Shown piece by piece: positions 29,910 through 39,186 of a DNA stretch of 64,000 nucleotides (positions are counted from its first letter, which is position 1; the number at the start of each line of letters is the position of its first letter). The translations under genes were made by a program, and so were the position numbers. The notes under the pieces are model-generated. The model saw only the letters and a list, made by a program, of their open reading frames with translations, had not been told where the DNA came from and made no database searches. The stretch covers positions 1 to 64,000 of the forward strand of contig NZ_LIGX01000028.1 in the NCBI RefSeq assembly GCF_001683795.1, read 5' to 3'. The DNA comes from Neoakkermansia glycaniphila. Its GTDB lineage: Bacteria > Verrucomicrobiota > Verrucomicrobiia > Verrucomicrobiales > Akkermansiaceae.

Positions 29910-31304
29910 ATGCAATCCCAGAACTCTCCCCATTCGGAACCCGTCGTACCGAAGCAGTACATCGTTCCGTTCCTCCTGCTGGTTTCGTGCTTTGCTCTGT
30001 GGGGACTCGTCAACGCCATGGCGGAAGCCCTCGTTCCTGCCTTCCAAAGCGTCTTCCCCGAGTTGACCAACATGAGCAAGGCCATGTCGCTGACGGCGCA
30101 TTACGGCGCCTATGCCTTCCTCGCCATCCCCGCATCCATCATCGTTAAACGATACTCCTACAAAGCCGGCGTATTGCTTGGCCTCGGCGTCTTCGCCATC
30201 GGCGTTCTGGGATACATTCCGTCCACAATCTTCCACAGCTACGATCTCTGCCTGTCATCCATCTTCATCTATGCCAGCGGATGCTCCATCCTCGAAACGA
30301 GCTGCAACCCCTACGTCCTCTCCATGGGCTCTCAGGAAACGGCAGTCCGCCGTTTGAACTTCGCTCAGGCCTTCAACCCCGTCGGTTGCCTTATCGGCCT
30401 TGTCATCGGCAAATTCATCATCTTCGCCAACTTCATCGAACCGACGGTGGCACAACCCCTGACGGATGCACAACAATCCAGCAACATGCAATGGCTGGCG
30501 ACCCCATACGTCATTCTGGCGCTCGTCGCCATCGCCATGTGGCTCATCATCTTCTTCCGCAAAATGCCCGAAGGCTCAGGTGCAGACAAGAGCGATGCCC
30601 ACGATCCCAGCCAATCCTTCACGGCAACCCTGAAACGCCTGATGAGCCTCCCCCGCTACTACTGGGGCGTCATCACCCAATTCTTCTACGTAGGCCTCCA
30701 GACCATGGCATGGGCGTACATCGTCGACTACGCCGTCAGAACCGTCCAAATCGACCAGGCTTCCGGCATGAGCTACTACATCTACGCCATGGTATGCTTC
30801 ATCGTCATGCGCATCATCTGCACGGCCCTGATGAAAAAATACAACCCGGCCAACATGATGTCCCTGCTCGCCGTGATCGGCATCTTCCTCTGCCTCGGCG
30901 CCATCTACCTGCCCGGATGGAGCGGCCTCATCTGCGTCATCGCCATCTCCGCCTGCCTCTCCCTGATGTTCCCGACCATCTACGGCATCGCCCTGCGAGG
31001 CCTCGGCCCCGATGCCAAACTCGGAGCGGCCGGCCTCATCATGTCCATCCTCGGCGGAGCTGCCGTCCCCCCCATCTTTGCGGCGAACCTCGACCACGAC
31101 TTCCTCTCATGGACCACCATGGGCCTCTTCCCGGAAGCCGAAGCCATCGTCCGCTCCTCCTACTACATCCTCGCCGCATGCCTTGTCATCGTACTGGTCT
31201 ATGGCATCCGCTTCCGCAACACCCATGTCACCCCTGAAGACGAAGAAGAAAACCCCTTCGTCGTTGAAGCCACGGGAGAACTTCCCTCCGGCGGCAAACA
31301 ATAA
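29910..31304 (+). CDS. fucP: L-fucose permease (MFS, FucP-type)
   Basis: About 464 residues with 12 predicted membrane segments. Diagnostic FucP-type stretches are LLLVSCFALWGLVNAMAEAL, YGAYAFLAIPASIIVKRYSYKAG, CSILETSCNPYVLSMG and LNFAQAFNPVGCLIGL. FucP imports L-fucose with protons. It is the first gene of fucP-fucI-fucK-fucA. ATG 29910 is chosen because it lies 11 nt after a -10-like box; ATG 29901 is also in frame. No fucose regulator is visible next to it. The C-terminus is charged (EDEEENPFVVEATGE) and cytoplasmic. Confidence 0.92.
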   Translation: MQSQNSPHSEPVVPKQYIVPFLLLVSCFALWGLVNAMAEALVPAFQSVFPELTNMSKAMSLTAHYGAYAFLAIPASIIVKRYSYKAGVLLGLGVFAIGVLGYIPSTIFHSYDLCLSSIFIYASGCSILETSCNPYVLSMGSQETAVRRLNFAQAFNPVGCLIGLVIGKFIIFANFIEPTVAQPLTDAQQSSNMQWLATPYVILALVAIAMWLIIFFRKMPEGSGADKSDAHDPSQSFTATLKRLMSLPRYYWGVITQFFYVGLQTMAWAYIVDYAVRTVQIDQASGMSYYIYAMVCFIVMRIICTALMKKYNPANMMSLLAVIGIFLCLGAIYLPGWSGLICVIAISACLSLMFPTIYGIALRGLGPDAKLGAAGLIMSILGGAAVPPIFAANLDHDFLSWTTMGLFPEAEAIVRSSYYILAACLVIVLVYGIRFRNTHVTPEDEEENPFVVEATGELPSGGKQ

Positions 31305-31331
31305 CCTTCCCATCATAGAAGAAAAATCATC

Positions 31332-33110
31332 ATGAAAACGACACTCCCCACCATCGGCATACGTCCGACCATCGACGGCCGCCGCCTCGGCGTCCGCGAA
31401 TCGCTCGAAGAACAAACGATGAACATGGCCAAACGAGCCGCTGCGCTCATTGAAGCCAACATCCGCCATGCTTCCGGCGAACCCGTCAAATGCATCATCG
31501 CCGACACCTGCATCGGCGGACCTGCCGAAACCGCCGCCTGTGCCGACAAATTCAAGGCCAACAACGTAGGCGTCTCCCTCTCCGTCACACCCTGCTGGTG
31601 CTACGGCAGCGAAACCTTCGACATGGACCCCTTCATGCCGAAAGCCATCTGGGGCTTCAACGGAACCGAACGCCCCGGCGCCGTCTACCTCGCCGCCGCC
31701 CTCGCCGGACTCAACCAGAAAGGCTTCCCCGCATTCTCCATCTACGGCAAAGACGTACAGGACGCGGGTGACACCTCCATCCCCGCCGACGTCGAAGAAA
31801 AAATCCTTCGCTTCTGCCGCGCCGGCCTCGCCGTCGCCACACTTCGCGGCAAGGGATACCTCTCCATCGGCGGATGCTCCATGGGCATCGCCGGCTCCAT
31901 CGTCGACCAATCCTTCTGGGAAACCTACCTCGGCATGCGCGTACAGGCCATCGACATGACCGAAGTCCGCCGCCGCATGGACCAGAAAATCTACGACGAA
32001 GAAGAATTCAAGCTCGCCATGCAATGGGCCGACGCCGAATTCAAATTCGCCGACGACCGCAACCGCGCCGACCTCAAGCTCGACGAAGCAGGCCGCCGCA
32101 AAACCTTTGAAGAAAGCGTCCTCATGGCCATGATCTTCCGCGACATGATGCAGGGCAACCCGAAACTCGTCGCCAAAGACCGCGCCGAAGAAGCCATGGG
32201 CTACCAGGCCATCGCAGGCGGCTTCCAGGGCCAGCGCCACTGGACCGACTTCTACCCGAACGGCGACATCGCGGAATCCCTCCTCAACTCCACCTTCGAC
32301 TGGAACGGCCCGCGCGCACCCATGCCCTTCGCCACGGAAAACGACTCCCTCAACGGAGCCTGCCTCCTCTTCGGCTACCTCCTCACCGGGCAGGCCAACG
32401 TCTTCGCCGACGTCCGCACCTACTGGAGCCCCGATGCCGTCAAACGCGTCACCGGCTACACCCTCGAAGGCCATGCCAAAGACGGCATCATCCACCTCAT
32501 CAACTCCGGTTCGGCCGCTCTCGACGGCTGCCTCGCCTGCACCGACAAGGATGGCAAGCCCGTCATGAAAAAGCACTGGGACGTCACGAAGGAAGATGCC
32601 AAGAAAATGATCGACCAGGCCACATGGTGCCCGGCCAACCGCGAATACTTCCGCGGCGGCGGCTACTCCCTGCGCTACGCATCCAAGGGCGGCGCTCCGC
32701 TCACCATGACGCGCCTCAACATCGTCAAAGGCCTCGGCCCCGTCCTCATCGTCGCCGAAGGCTGGAGCGTCGAACTCCCCGCCGAAGTCCACAAGACCCT
32801 CGACGAACGTACCGATCCGGGTTGGCCGACCACATGGTTCGCTCCGCGCCTCACCGGCAAGGGTGCCTTCACGGACGTCTACAACGTCATGGCCAACATG
32901 GGCGCCAACCACGGAGCCTTCACCTACGGCCACATCGGTGCGGACATCCTCACCATGGCCTCCATGCTCCGCATCCCCGTCTACGCCCACAACGTAGCCG
33001 ACGGCGAAGTCTACCGTCCGACCGCATGGGGCCTCCACGGCACCACGGATCTCGAAGGCGCCGACTTCCGCGCCTGCCAGAACTACGGCCCGCTGTACGG
33101 CAAATATTGA
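31332..33110 (+). CDS. fucI: L-fucose isomerase
   Basis: A 592-residue protein, nearly the same length as E. coli FucI. It starts [18 protein letters not shown] and contains [43 protein letters not shown] and the metal-site region [20 protein letters not shown]. It converts L-fucose to L-fuculose and needs Mn2+. It follows fucP by 27 bp. The gap after it (187 bp) contains a palindromic element that interrupts the tight spacing of the operon. Confidence 0.96.
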   Translation: MKTTLPTIGIRPTIDGRRLGVRESLEEQTMNMAKRAAALIEANIRHASGEPVKCIIADTCIGGPAETAACADKFKANNVGVSLSVTPCWCYGSETFDMDPFMPKAIWGFNGTERPGAVYLAAALAGLNQKGFPAFSIYGKDVQDAGDTSIPADVEEKILRFCRAGLAVATLRGKGYLSIGGCSMGIAGSIVDQSFWETYLGMRVQAIDMTEVRRRMDQKIYDEEEFKLAMQWADAEFKFADDRNRADLKLDEAGRRKTFEESVLMAMIFRDMMQGNPKLVAKDRAEEAMGYQAIAGGFQGQRHWTDFYPNGDIAESLLNSTFDWNGPRAPMPFATENDSLNGACLLFGYLLTGQANVFADVRTYWSPDAVKRVTGYTLEGHAKDGIIHLINSGSAALDGCLACTDKDGKPVMKKHWDVTKEDAKKMIDQATWCPANREYFRGGGYSLRYASKGGAPLTMTRLNIVKGLGPVLIVAEGWSVELPAEVHKTLDERTDPGWPTTWFAPRLTGKGAFTDVYNVMANMGANHGAFTYGHIGADILTMASMLRIPVYAHNVADGEVYRPTAWGLHGTTDLEGADFRACQNYGPLYGKY

Positions 33111-33128
33111 ATCAACTAACTATTAAAT

Positions 33129-33282
33129 AGCCACAGATTACGCAGATACGCACAGATTGGTAATAAGCATGGAAAAATGAACGCATCCCGGTTCCAGCAA
33201 GGAACTCATCCTTTCGGTCTCGATACGTTCTTCCCTTTTCCGGTTTCCGTCCCGTCTGTGCCAATCTGTGAAATCTGTGGCT
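33129..33282. repeat. Palindromic, MITE/REP-like intergenic element between fucI and fucK
   Basis: Outer arms at 33129-33160 and 33251-33282 are imperfect inverted repeats built on AGCCACAGATT and CACAGATT units (roughly 25 of 32 positions pair). Inside, GGAAAA...GAACGCATC pairs imperfectly with its complement, and a GTTCC/GGAAC stem forms the tip. The whole element can fold into one long hairpin. It carries no gene. Confidence 0.65.
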
Positions 33283-33297
33283 TTTTCCTTCCCTACC

Positions 33298-34734
33298 ATG
33301 CTTGTTCTTTGTCTTGACTGCGGCGCGACCAATGTACGCGCCATGATCGTCGACGACCGCGGCCGGATCGTCGGCAAAGCCTCCCAGCCCAATTCCACCA
33401 AACCCGGCGACGAAAATCCCGGCTACCATATGTGGGACGCCGACCGCATCCTTGCCCAGCTCTCCGCATGCGCACGCGAAGCCCTTGCAACCGTCGATGC
33501 CTCACAGGTCAAAGCCGTCACCATCACCACCTTCGGCGTGGACGGTGCGCTCGTCGATGAAAAAGGCAGCCTCCTCTACCCCGTCATCTCGTGGAAATGC
33601 CCACGCACGGCGGAAATCATGAAACGCATCGGAGACTACATCCCCCAGGACAAACTGAACGCCCTCTCCGGCGTTGGGGAATTCGCCTTCAACACCATCT
33701 ACAAACTCGTCTGGCTCAAGGAAAACCGCCCGGAACTCCTCGACCGGGCCCACGCATGGCTCTTCATCTCGAACATCCTCGCCCATCGCCTCACCGGAGT
33801 CATGGCCACCGACCGCACCATGGCCGGCACCTCCCAGCTCACCGACCTGCGCACGGGCAACTTCTCCGATGAAATTCTTCAGGCCATCGGCGTACGCAAA
33901 GAACTCTTCCCGCCCATCGTCAACGCAGGAAAAACCATCGGCGCCCTCACGCCGGAAGCCGCCGCCAACCTCGGCCTCCCCGCCTCCGGCATACCCGTCG
34001 TCTCCACCGGCCACGACACCCAGTTCGCCGTCTTCGGCTCCGGAGCCGAAAAAAACCAGCCCGTCCTCTCCTCCGGCACATGGGAAATCCTCATGGTACG
34101 CGCCGAAAAAGCCGACCTCGGCGCAGCCGACTACGCCGCCGGAGCCACAGCCGAATACGACAGCGACCCCGCCCTTCTCAACCCCGGCCTCCAGTGGATC
34201 GCCTCCGGCATCATCGAATGGGTAAAATCCACCTGCTACCAGGGAGCCAACTACGACACCATGGATGAAGAAGCCGCAGCCATCGCCCCCGGCTCGCACG
34301 GCGTCCGCCTCATCCCCAACTTCCTGCCATCCGACCCCATGCCCGGCTCCATAGAAGGCCTCATCCTCGGGCGCACCCGCGGCCACATCTACCGCGCCGC
34401 CATGGAAGCCCTCACCTACCGCCTGAAAACCCGCCTCGCACGCCTCGAATCCGTCGGCGGCTTCAAGGCGGCAAGCCTCCTCCTCGTCGGAGGCGGAGCC
34501 CGCAACAAAATCTGGACTCAAATGCGAGCAGACGTTCTCGGCATGCCCATCCTCGTCTCCAAAGTCTCGGAAAGCACCGTCCTCGGCGCATCCATGTTCG
34601 CCTTCAGCGGAGCTGGCATCTACCCCTCTCCCGAAGCGGCACGCACCGCCTTCGGCATCGAATACGACACCTACCTCCCCGGCGCACAGCAGGCGGACTA
34701 CGCAACCCTCGCCGCCTCCATGCACGACGCATAA
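33298..34734 (+). CDS. fucK: L-fuculokinase (FGGY sugar kinase)
   Basis: A 478-residue FGGY-family kinase. The N-terminal phosphate motif is LCLDCGATNVRAMIVDD, the domain hinge STGHDTQFAVFGSG is present, and the C-terminal ATP site includes LLLVGGGARNKIW. It phosphorylates L-fuculose; a role on rhamnulose cannot be excluded from sequence, but the operon points to fucose. ATG 33298 is chosen because the sugar-kinase fold begins there; the frame extends 10 codons up into the palindromic element. It is 187 bp after fucI and 102 bp before the aldolase gene. Confidence 0.88.
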   Translation: MLVLCLDCGATNVRAMIVDDRGRIVGKASQPNSTKPGDENPGYHMWDADRILAQLSACAREALATVDASQVKAVTITTFGVDGALVDEKGSLLYPVISWKCPRTAEIMKRIGDYIPQDKLNALSGVGEFAFNTIYKLVWLKENRPELLDRAHAWLFISNILAHRLTGVMATDRTMAGTSQLTDLRTGNFSDEILQAIGVRKELFPPIVNAGKTIGALTPEAAANLGLPASGIPVVSTGHDTQFAVFGSGAEKNQPVLSSGTWEILMVRAEKADLGAADYAAGATAEYDSDPALLNPGLQWIASGIIEWVKSTCYQGANYDTMDEEAAAIAPGSHGVRLIPNFLPSDPMPGSIEGLILGRTRGHIYRAAMEALTYRLKTRLARLESVGGFKAASLLLVGGGARNKIWTQMRADVLGMPILVSKVSESTVLGASMFAFSGAGIYPSPEAARTAFGIEYDTYLPGAQQADYATLAASMHDA

Positions 34735-34836
34735 CCTCGCGGCAACAGCATGCCGGGCGAATGTCGCAACAAAACAATCGTCATCCGACCGCAAACATGC
34801 TACACTGCCGTCGTCTTACACCACCACATCATCATT

Positions 34837-35655
34837 ATGTCTGAAGACTGGTCCATCAAACCGCCGCTTCCCGATTATGTTTTCCCGTGGGAAAACCATG
34901 ATCCGAAAACTCCCGAAGAAGTCGAAGCCTTCTTCCATTCTCCTGAAATCGTCGTCATCAAGGAACGCATGTGCGACATGGGCCGCCGCCTGTGGCAGCG
35001 CGCCTATGTGGACGGCAACGGCGGCAACATCTCCGTACGCGTTGCCAAAAACCTCGTCCTCTGCTCTCCGACCCTCTGCTCCAAAGGCTACATGAAGGTA
35101 GAAGACATCTGCCTCGTGGACATGGAAGGCCGCCAGAAGGCAGGCTACCGCCCCTCCACCAGCGAAGTCAAAACCCACATCGCCATGATGCGCGAAGTCG
35201 GTGTCAACTCCTGCATCCACGCCCATCCGCCGTGCTGCAACGCCTTCCTCTTCGCAGGCGCAGTTCCCCCATCCGGCATCAACCCCGAAGCGGACATCTT
35301 CCTCGGCCACATCGCGCTGGCTCCCTACGGCACCCCCGGCTCTCCGGAAACCGCCAAAGCCGTCGCCGAAGCCTCCCGCCAGTCCACCGTCGTCTTCATG
35401 GAAAACCACGGAGTCATCACCGGTGCGCGGCACGTCGAAGAAGCCTACTGGTTCATGGAAAATGCCGATGCCTACTGCCGCATGGTTCTCCTTGCCGGAC
35501 TCCACAAGGCACCGCTCAATCAGGTACCCGAAGACGGCGTCGAAGACTTCCTCGCCATCCGTAAAGCCCTCGGCTACACCGTACCGGAAGGCCAGCCCCT
35601 GTACAACATGAGCGAATACGCCGGTTATACGCTGGGCCGCCCCAGCAAAAAGTAA
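34837..35655 (+). CDS. fucA: L-fuculose-phosphate aldolase (class II aldolase/adducin family)
   Basis: A 272-residue class II aldolase. GNGGNISVRV (residues 60-69) binds the phosphate, Glu110 in PSTSE is the catalytic acid position, and the zinc ligands are His128 and His130 (CIHAHPP) with His191 (MENHGV). It cleaves L-fuculose 1-phosphate to dihydroxyacetone phosphate and L-lactaldehyde. It is longer than E. coli FucA (215 residues) because of an N-terminal extension. It closes the fuc operon and is followed by a terminator. ATG 34837 replaces the far-upstream frame start. Confidence 0.88.
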   Translation: MSEDWSIKPPLPDYVFPWENHDPKTPEEVEAFFHSPEIVVIKERMCDMGRRLWQRAYVDGNGGNISVRVAKNLVLCSPTLCSKGYMKVEDICLVDMEGRQKAGYRPSTSEVKTHIAMMREVGVNSCIHAHPPCCNAFLFAGAVPPSGINPEADIFLGHIALAPYGTPGSPETAKAVAEASRQSTVVFMENHGVITGARHVEEAYWFMENADAYCRMVLLAGLHKAPLNQVPEDGVEDFLAIRKALGYTVPEGQPLYNMSEYAGYTLGRPSKK

Positions 35656-35687
35656 ACCGAAGCTATTCGCAACATCTTGCAACTTCA

Positions 35688-35716
35688 GGCAGCGGCCTTT
35701 CCGGTCGCTGCCTTTT
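35688..35716 (+). terminator. Terminator of the fuc operon
   Basis: GGCAGCG/CGCTGCC stem, 11-nt loop, then TTTT. It lies 32 bp past the fucA stop. Confidence 0.8.
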
Positions 35717-35766
35717 CATTGCATTCATCTCGCTTCCGCAAATACAACAGGCACCAAGGGAAGAAC

Positions 35767-36381
35767 TCATTGTAACTTCCGAGGAGAATCTTCCACCATA
35801 AAACAATAACCGCGCACGCGCTCGCCGGCCCATTCATGAAAATTCTCCCGCACGGCATACCCGCGATCGGGCGCCGTAAAATACAGGGACCACTCCGTAC
35901 CGAAATATCCGGGCGGCCCGGGAATCATCGCCGCGGTCGGGATATACTCGAAAACAACACCCTTGCGCCCTCCATCCTTCCTGCCATAGGTCATCGAACG
36001 AGTCCAATCCTGCCCGTCGTTCATGCGGTGCGTCTCCTTCACATCGTCTCCGGACGAGAAATCCAGAATCAAGGCCGATTCCAAACCCCAACGGTATTTC
36101 CAAGGACTCCATACCGACCAGCCATCGCGAGAGCGATCCCCCAATTGCGGCTGTTTATTCCACGAAACCTCCGGGCGTTCCCCCTCGCGAATCACGACTC
36201 TCTTCCCCGCCAGGCTTTTCGGAGCCTTGACGGTCCGCGACGATACATCGGGGCAAACGAACGGCTCGCGCATCTCTACCATCCTGGCCAACGAAAACTC
36301 CGGTTCCGGTTTCTCCGACTGGCACGCAACCGCAAACACCGCCGCGAATGAACCGGCGATTCTCATACATACATCTTTCAT
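35767..36381 (-). CDS. Putative lipoprotein of unknown function
   Basis: About 204 residues. The N-terminus MKDVCMRIAGSFAAVFAVAC ends in a cysteine after a hydrophobic stretch, which resembles a lipoprotein signal; the lipobox (AVAC) is not ideal. The mature part is tryptophan/tyrosine-rich and probably beta-structured (WSVWSPWKYRW, GYFGTEWSLYFTAPDRGYAV), with no motif I recognise. A second ATG at 36366 (MRIAG) is possible. It ends 51 bp past the fuc terminator and is convergent to fucA. It probably sits in a membrane facing the periplasm. Confidence 0.65.
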   Translation of the reverse strand: MKDVCMRIAGSFAAVFAVACQSEKPEPEFSLARMVEMREPFVCPDVSSRTVKAPKSLAGKRVVIREGERPEVSWNKQPQLGDRSRDGWSVWSPWKYRWGLESALILDFSSGDDVKETHRMNDGQDWTRSMTYGRKDGGRKGVVFEYIPTAAMIPGPPGYFGTEWSLYFTAPDRGYAVRENFHEWAGERVRGYCFMVEDSPRKLQ

Positions 36382-36444
36382 AGGGCTGTCTTTGTTGTCT
36401 GCCTTCCGATCCCGCTGATCAGGCTCCTGAAACACGTATCCAGG

Positions 36445-37398
36445 TCACTCCCGCAACAGCACATCCAGCGCGCGGCACTCTGCCTCAGTTAAAGCCGGGG
36501 AATCGAGGCAAGCCGCACAATCGGCCAGCTGCTCCACCGTACGCGCACCAATCAGGGCGGACGTCACCTCCTGCTTGCGAAGAACCCACCGCAAGGCAAG
36601 CTGCGTCAATTCCCGGCCATGTTCGCGCGCAAAGGCATCCAGAGCGGCCACCTTCTGCCGCGTCGGCTCCAGCCGGTCTTCCGTCAGGAAAACCGACCCG
36701 CTCGCCGCCCGCGAACTGCCGGGCACGCCCGCAAGATACTTCCCGGTCAGCACACCCTGAGCCAGCGGTGAAAAGGCGATGCCGCCCACTCCCTCTTCCT
36801 TCAGCGTATCGAGCAAACCCTCCTCGGGAGACAGCTCCATCATATTGTAGCGGAACTGGTGAATCAGGCACGGCACCCCCGCATCCTTCAGCAGGGCGCA
36901 AGCACGGCGCGCCAGCTCCGGCGGGTACTTGGAAATACCCGCATACAACGCCCGTCCGCTCTGCACTGCCGTCACCAGAGCTCCGATCGTCTCCTCAAGA
37001 GGCGTCTCGGGATCGGGACGGTGCGAATAGAAAATATCCACATAATCCAGCTTCATCCGACGGAGCGACTGATCGAGGCTCGCCAACAAATGCTTGCGGG
37101 AACCCCAGTCCCCGTAAGGCCCGTCCCACATCAGATGCCCCGCCTTCGTCGAAATCACCACCTCGTCCCGGTGCGTGCGGAACCCCTTCTCCATCAGCTC
37201 GCCGAGCCGGGCTTCCGCAGCTCCGGAAGGCGGGCCGTAATTGTTCGCCAGATCGAAATGGGTAATACCGAGATCGCAAGCCTTCGCCAGCAGGGCATAG
37301 CTCTCGTCCACCGTCGAAGTCTCTCCGAAATTGTGCCACAACCCGAGACTGATCTCGGGAAGAAGAATGCCACTCCTGCCGCAACGTCTGTAATTCAT
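36445..37398 (-). CDS. Aldo/keto reductase (YghZ/Gpr-like)
   Basis: A 317-residue protein starting MNYRRCGRSGILLPEISLGL. It has the catalytic region FDLANNYGPPSG (Asp and Tyr), KAGHLMWDGPYGDWGSRKHL, the active-site His in YVDIFYSHRPDP, and the NADPH-binding C-terminus (LRWVLRKQEVTSALIGART). The pattern matches the YghZ/L-glyceraldehyde-3-phosphate reductase branch, usually about 345 residues. Since fucose breakdown yields lactaldehyde, a role in reducing such aldehydes is possible but unproven. ATG 37398 is favoured because a TAGGAT box ends 7 nt upstream. Confidence 0.85.
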   Translation of the reverse strand: MNYRRCGRSGILLPEISLGLWHNFGETSTVDESYALLAKACDLGITHFDLANNYGPPSGAAEARLGELMEKGFRTHRDEVVISTKAGHLMWDGPYGDWGSRKHLLASLDQSLRRMKLDYVDIFYSHRPDPETPLEETIGALVTAVQSGRALYAGISKYPPELARRACALLKDAGVPCLIHQFRYNMMELSPEEGLLDTLKEEGVGGIAFSPLAQGVLTGKYLAGVPGSSRAASGSVFLTEDRLEPTRQKVAALDAFAREHGRELTQLALRWVLRKQEVTSALIGARTVEQLADCAACLDSPALTEAECRALDVLLRE

Positions 37399-37405
37399 CG
37401 CCACT

Positions 37406-37434
37406 ATCCTACACTTCGCATACGGTGAACGCAA
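37406..37434 (-). promoter_or_regulatory. Promoter of the aldo/keto reductase gene
   Basis: On the minus strand: TTGCGT, 17-bp spacer, TAGGAT, then 7 nt to the ATG. Predicts a leaderless mRNA. Confidence 0.52.
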
Positions 37435-37488
37435 GCATGGAACCGTACTCCACGCATAGGCGGATTCGCGACGCAGGCATGTATCTTC

Positions 37489-37516
37489 TTGACTTTCCCG
37501 TAAAAAAGCGTAGATG
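37489..37516 (+). promoter_or_regulatory. Promoter of the DASS transporter gene
   Basis: TTGACT (37489-37494), 16-bp spacer, TAGATG (37511-37516). Leader of roughly 25 nt to ATG 37548. Confidence 0.5.
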
Positions 37517-37547
37517 TAAAAAAGAACGGCACCACGAATTTCCCCCC

Positions 37548-38963
37548 ATGAAGAAGAAAACGCTTTCCGCCAAACAACTGACCAAAGACTCCTCGAAAGG
37601 CCACCGCAACTACATCATCCTGCTGTGCGACGTACTCCTCTTCTTCGCCATGCTCTTCTGGCTGCCTCTCGACCCGGAAGTCTCCAAAGGACTCGCCATC
37701 CTCGCATTCATCGCCGTCCTGTGGTTGACGGAAGCCGTCCACGTCACCATCACCGCCCTCATGGTACCCGTACTTGCCATGATGCTCGGCATTCTGCCGG
37801 GCAAATCGGCCATGGTGGGATTCTCCGATCCCATCATCTTCCTCTTCTTCGGAGGCTTCGCCCTCGCCGGAGCCTTGCATGAACAGAAAATCGACTCGTG
37901 GCTTGCCGGGAAAATACTCCGCTTCTCCAAGGGAAAACTATGGCTCGCTCTCGGCCTCATCTTCATGGCGACCGCGTTCCTCTCCATGTGGATGTCCAAC
38001 ACCGCCACAGCAGCCATGATGCTGCCGCTCGTCATCGGCCTCATGTCGGAAGTGGACGGAGAGAAATACAAAACCACATGGATCTTCGCCGTCCTCGGCG
38101 TCGCGTACAGCGCCTCCATCGGCGGCATGGGCACCCTCGTCGGCTCCCCGCCGAACGCCATCGCCGCGCATGAGCTCGGCATGGGATTCTATGATTGGTT
38201 CCTCGTCGGCTTCCCGGTCGCATGCGTCTTCGGAGTCGTCGTCTTCGCCGTCATGTGGCTCATGCTTCGCCCGAAACTCACCCTCAACATCCAGGCAGAC
38301 AAGGAAATATCCGCCGCCAGCAAGGAAGCGGGGCGCGACAAACTGGACGGGAAACAGAAACGAGTCCTCGGCCTCTTCACCCTCATCGCCCTTTGCTGGA
38401 TGTGCAGCAGCTTCATCTCCGGCCTGCTCGGCAACTTTGCCGAAATGGACGCCATGATCGCCCTCTGCGCCGTCGTCCTGCTCGCCGTCTCGGGAGTCAT
38501 CAACTGGACCGCCATCGTCAAAAACACGGACTGGGGCGTCCTCCTCCTCTTCGGCGGCGGCATCACGCTCAGCTCTATCCTCATGAAAACCGGAGCGGGG
38601 CACTTCCTCGCCGCCCAAATGACCGAACTCAGCGCGGGGCACAGCACCTTCTTCTTCCTCCTCATCGTCAGCGCATTCATCTCCCTCCTCACGGAATTCT
38701 GCTCGAACACCGCCAGCGCCGCCCTCGTCGCCCCCCTCATGGTCACCGTCGCCGCTGAAATGGGCATTCCGGCGGAACCTCTCGTCCTGCTCATCGGCAT
38801 CGGCGCATCCTGCGCCTTCATGCTCCCCGTCTCCACCCCGCCCAATGCCATCGCCTACGCCTCCGGCAAAGTACCCCAATCCGCCATGATCCGCATCGGA
38901 CTCACCGTCGATCTCGTCCTCATCGTCATCAAGGCCGGGTGGGCCTACCTCTTCTGGATGTAA
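37548..38963 (+). CDS. DASS/SLC13-family anion:Na+ symporter
   Basis: A 471-residue protein with about 12 membrane segments. It carries both Ser-Asn-Thr motifs that define the DASS family: MSNTATAAMMLP in the first half and CSNTASAALVAPL in the second. Other landmarks are DPIIFLFFGGFALAGAL and the C-terminal LPVSTPPNAIAYASG. Substrates of this family are C4-dicarboxylates, citrate or sulfate; sequence alone does not decide. A basic cytoplasmic N-terminus (MKKKTLSAKQL) precedes the first segment. It is divergent from the aldo/keto reductase and has its own promoter. Confidence 0.88.
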   Translation: MKKKTLSAKQLTKDSSKGHRNYIILLCDVLLFFAMLFWLPLDPEVSKGLAILAFIAVLWLTEAVHVTITALMVPVLAMMLGILPGKSAMVGFSDPIIFLFFGGFALAGALHEQKIDSWLAGKILRFSKGKLWLALGLIFMATAFLSMWMSNTATAAMMLPLVIGLMSEVDGEKYKTTWIFAVLGVAYSASIGGMGTLVGSPPNAIAAHELGMGFYDWFLVGFPVACVFGVVVFAVMWLMLRPKLTLNIQADKEISAASKEAGRDKLDGKQKRVLGLFTLIALCWMCSSFISGLLGNFAEMDAMIALCAVVLLAVSGVINWTAIVKNTDWGVLLLFGGGITLSSILMKTGAGHFLAAQMTELSAGHSTFFFLLIVSAFISLLTEFCSNTASAALVAPLMVTVAAEMGIPAEPLVLLIGIGASCAFMLPVSTPPNAIAYASGKVPQSAMIRIGLTVDLVLIVIKAGWAYLFWM

Positions 38964-39039
38964 GCCCCGGTACGCCATCATCCTCCGCAAGCCGCACTTT
39001 GGGCTTGATTCCGCCTCCCCTTTCACGTTCAATGGGGAG

Positions 39040-39171
39040 GTGAAATCTCTTTCCCTGTTCCTGAGCCTCGGCACCTTGCTGGCACTCTCATCCTGCGGTC
39101 CCTGCAACTGCAACTCCTACAACAAGGACTACCTCGACGACATCAAGCCCACCAGCTCGAAATCCTTCTAA
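39040..39171 (+). CDS. Tiny lipoprotein (43 residues)
   Basis: A short frame starting at GTG 39040 gives MKSLSLFLSLGTLLALSSC followed by a 25-residue tail (GPCNCNSYNKDYLDDIKPT and six more). The hydrophobic stretch and LSSC lipobox are typical of a bacterial lipoprotein. The mature peptide has two more cysteines close together (CNC). GGGGAGG overlaps the start codon, so the ribosome-binding site is not conventionally placed. It lies between the DASS transporter gene and hflX, 15 bp before the hflX ATG. It resembles entericidin-like small lipoproteins in size only. Confidence 0.55.
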   Translation: MKSLSLFLSLGTLLALSSCGPCNCNSYNKDYLDDIKPTSSKSF

Positions 39172-39186
39172 TCCGACGGTACATCC

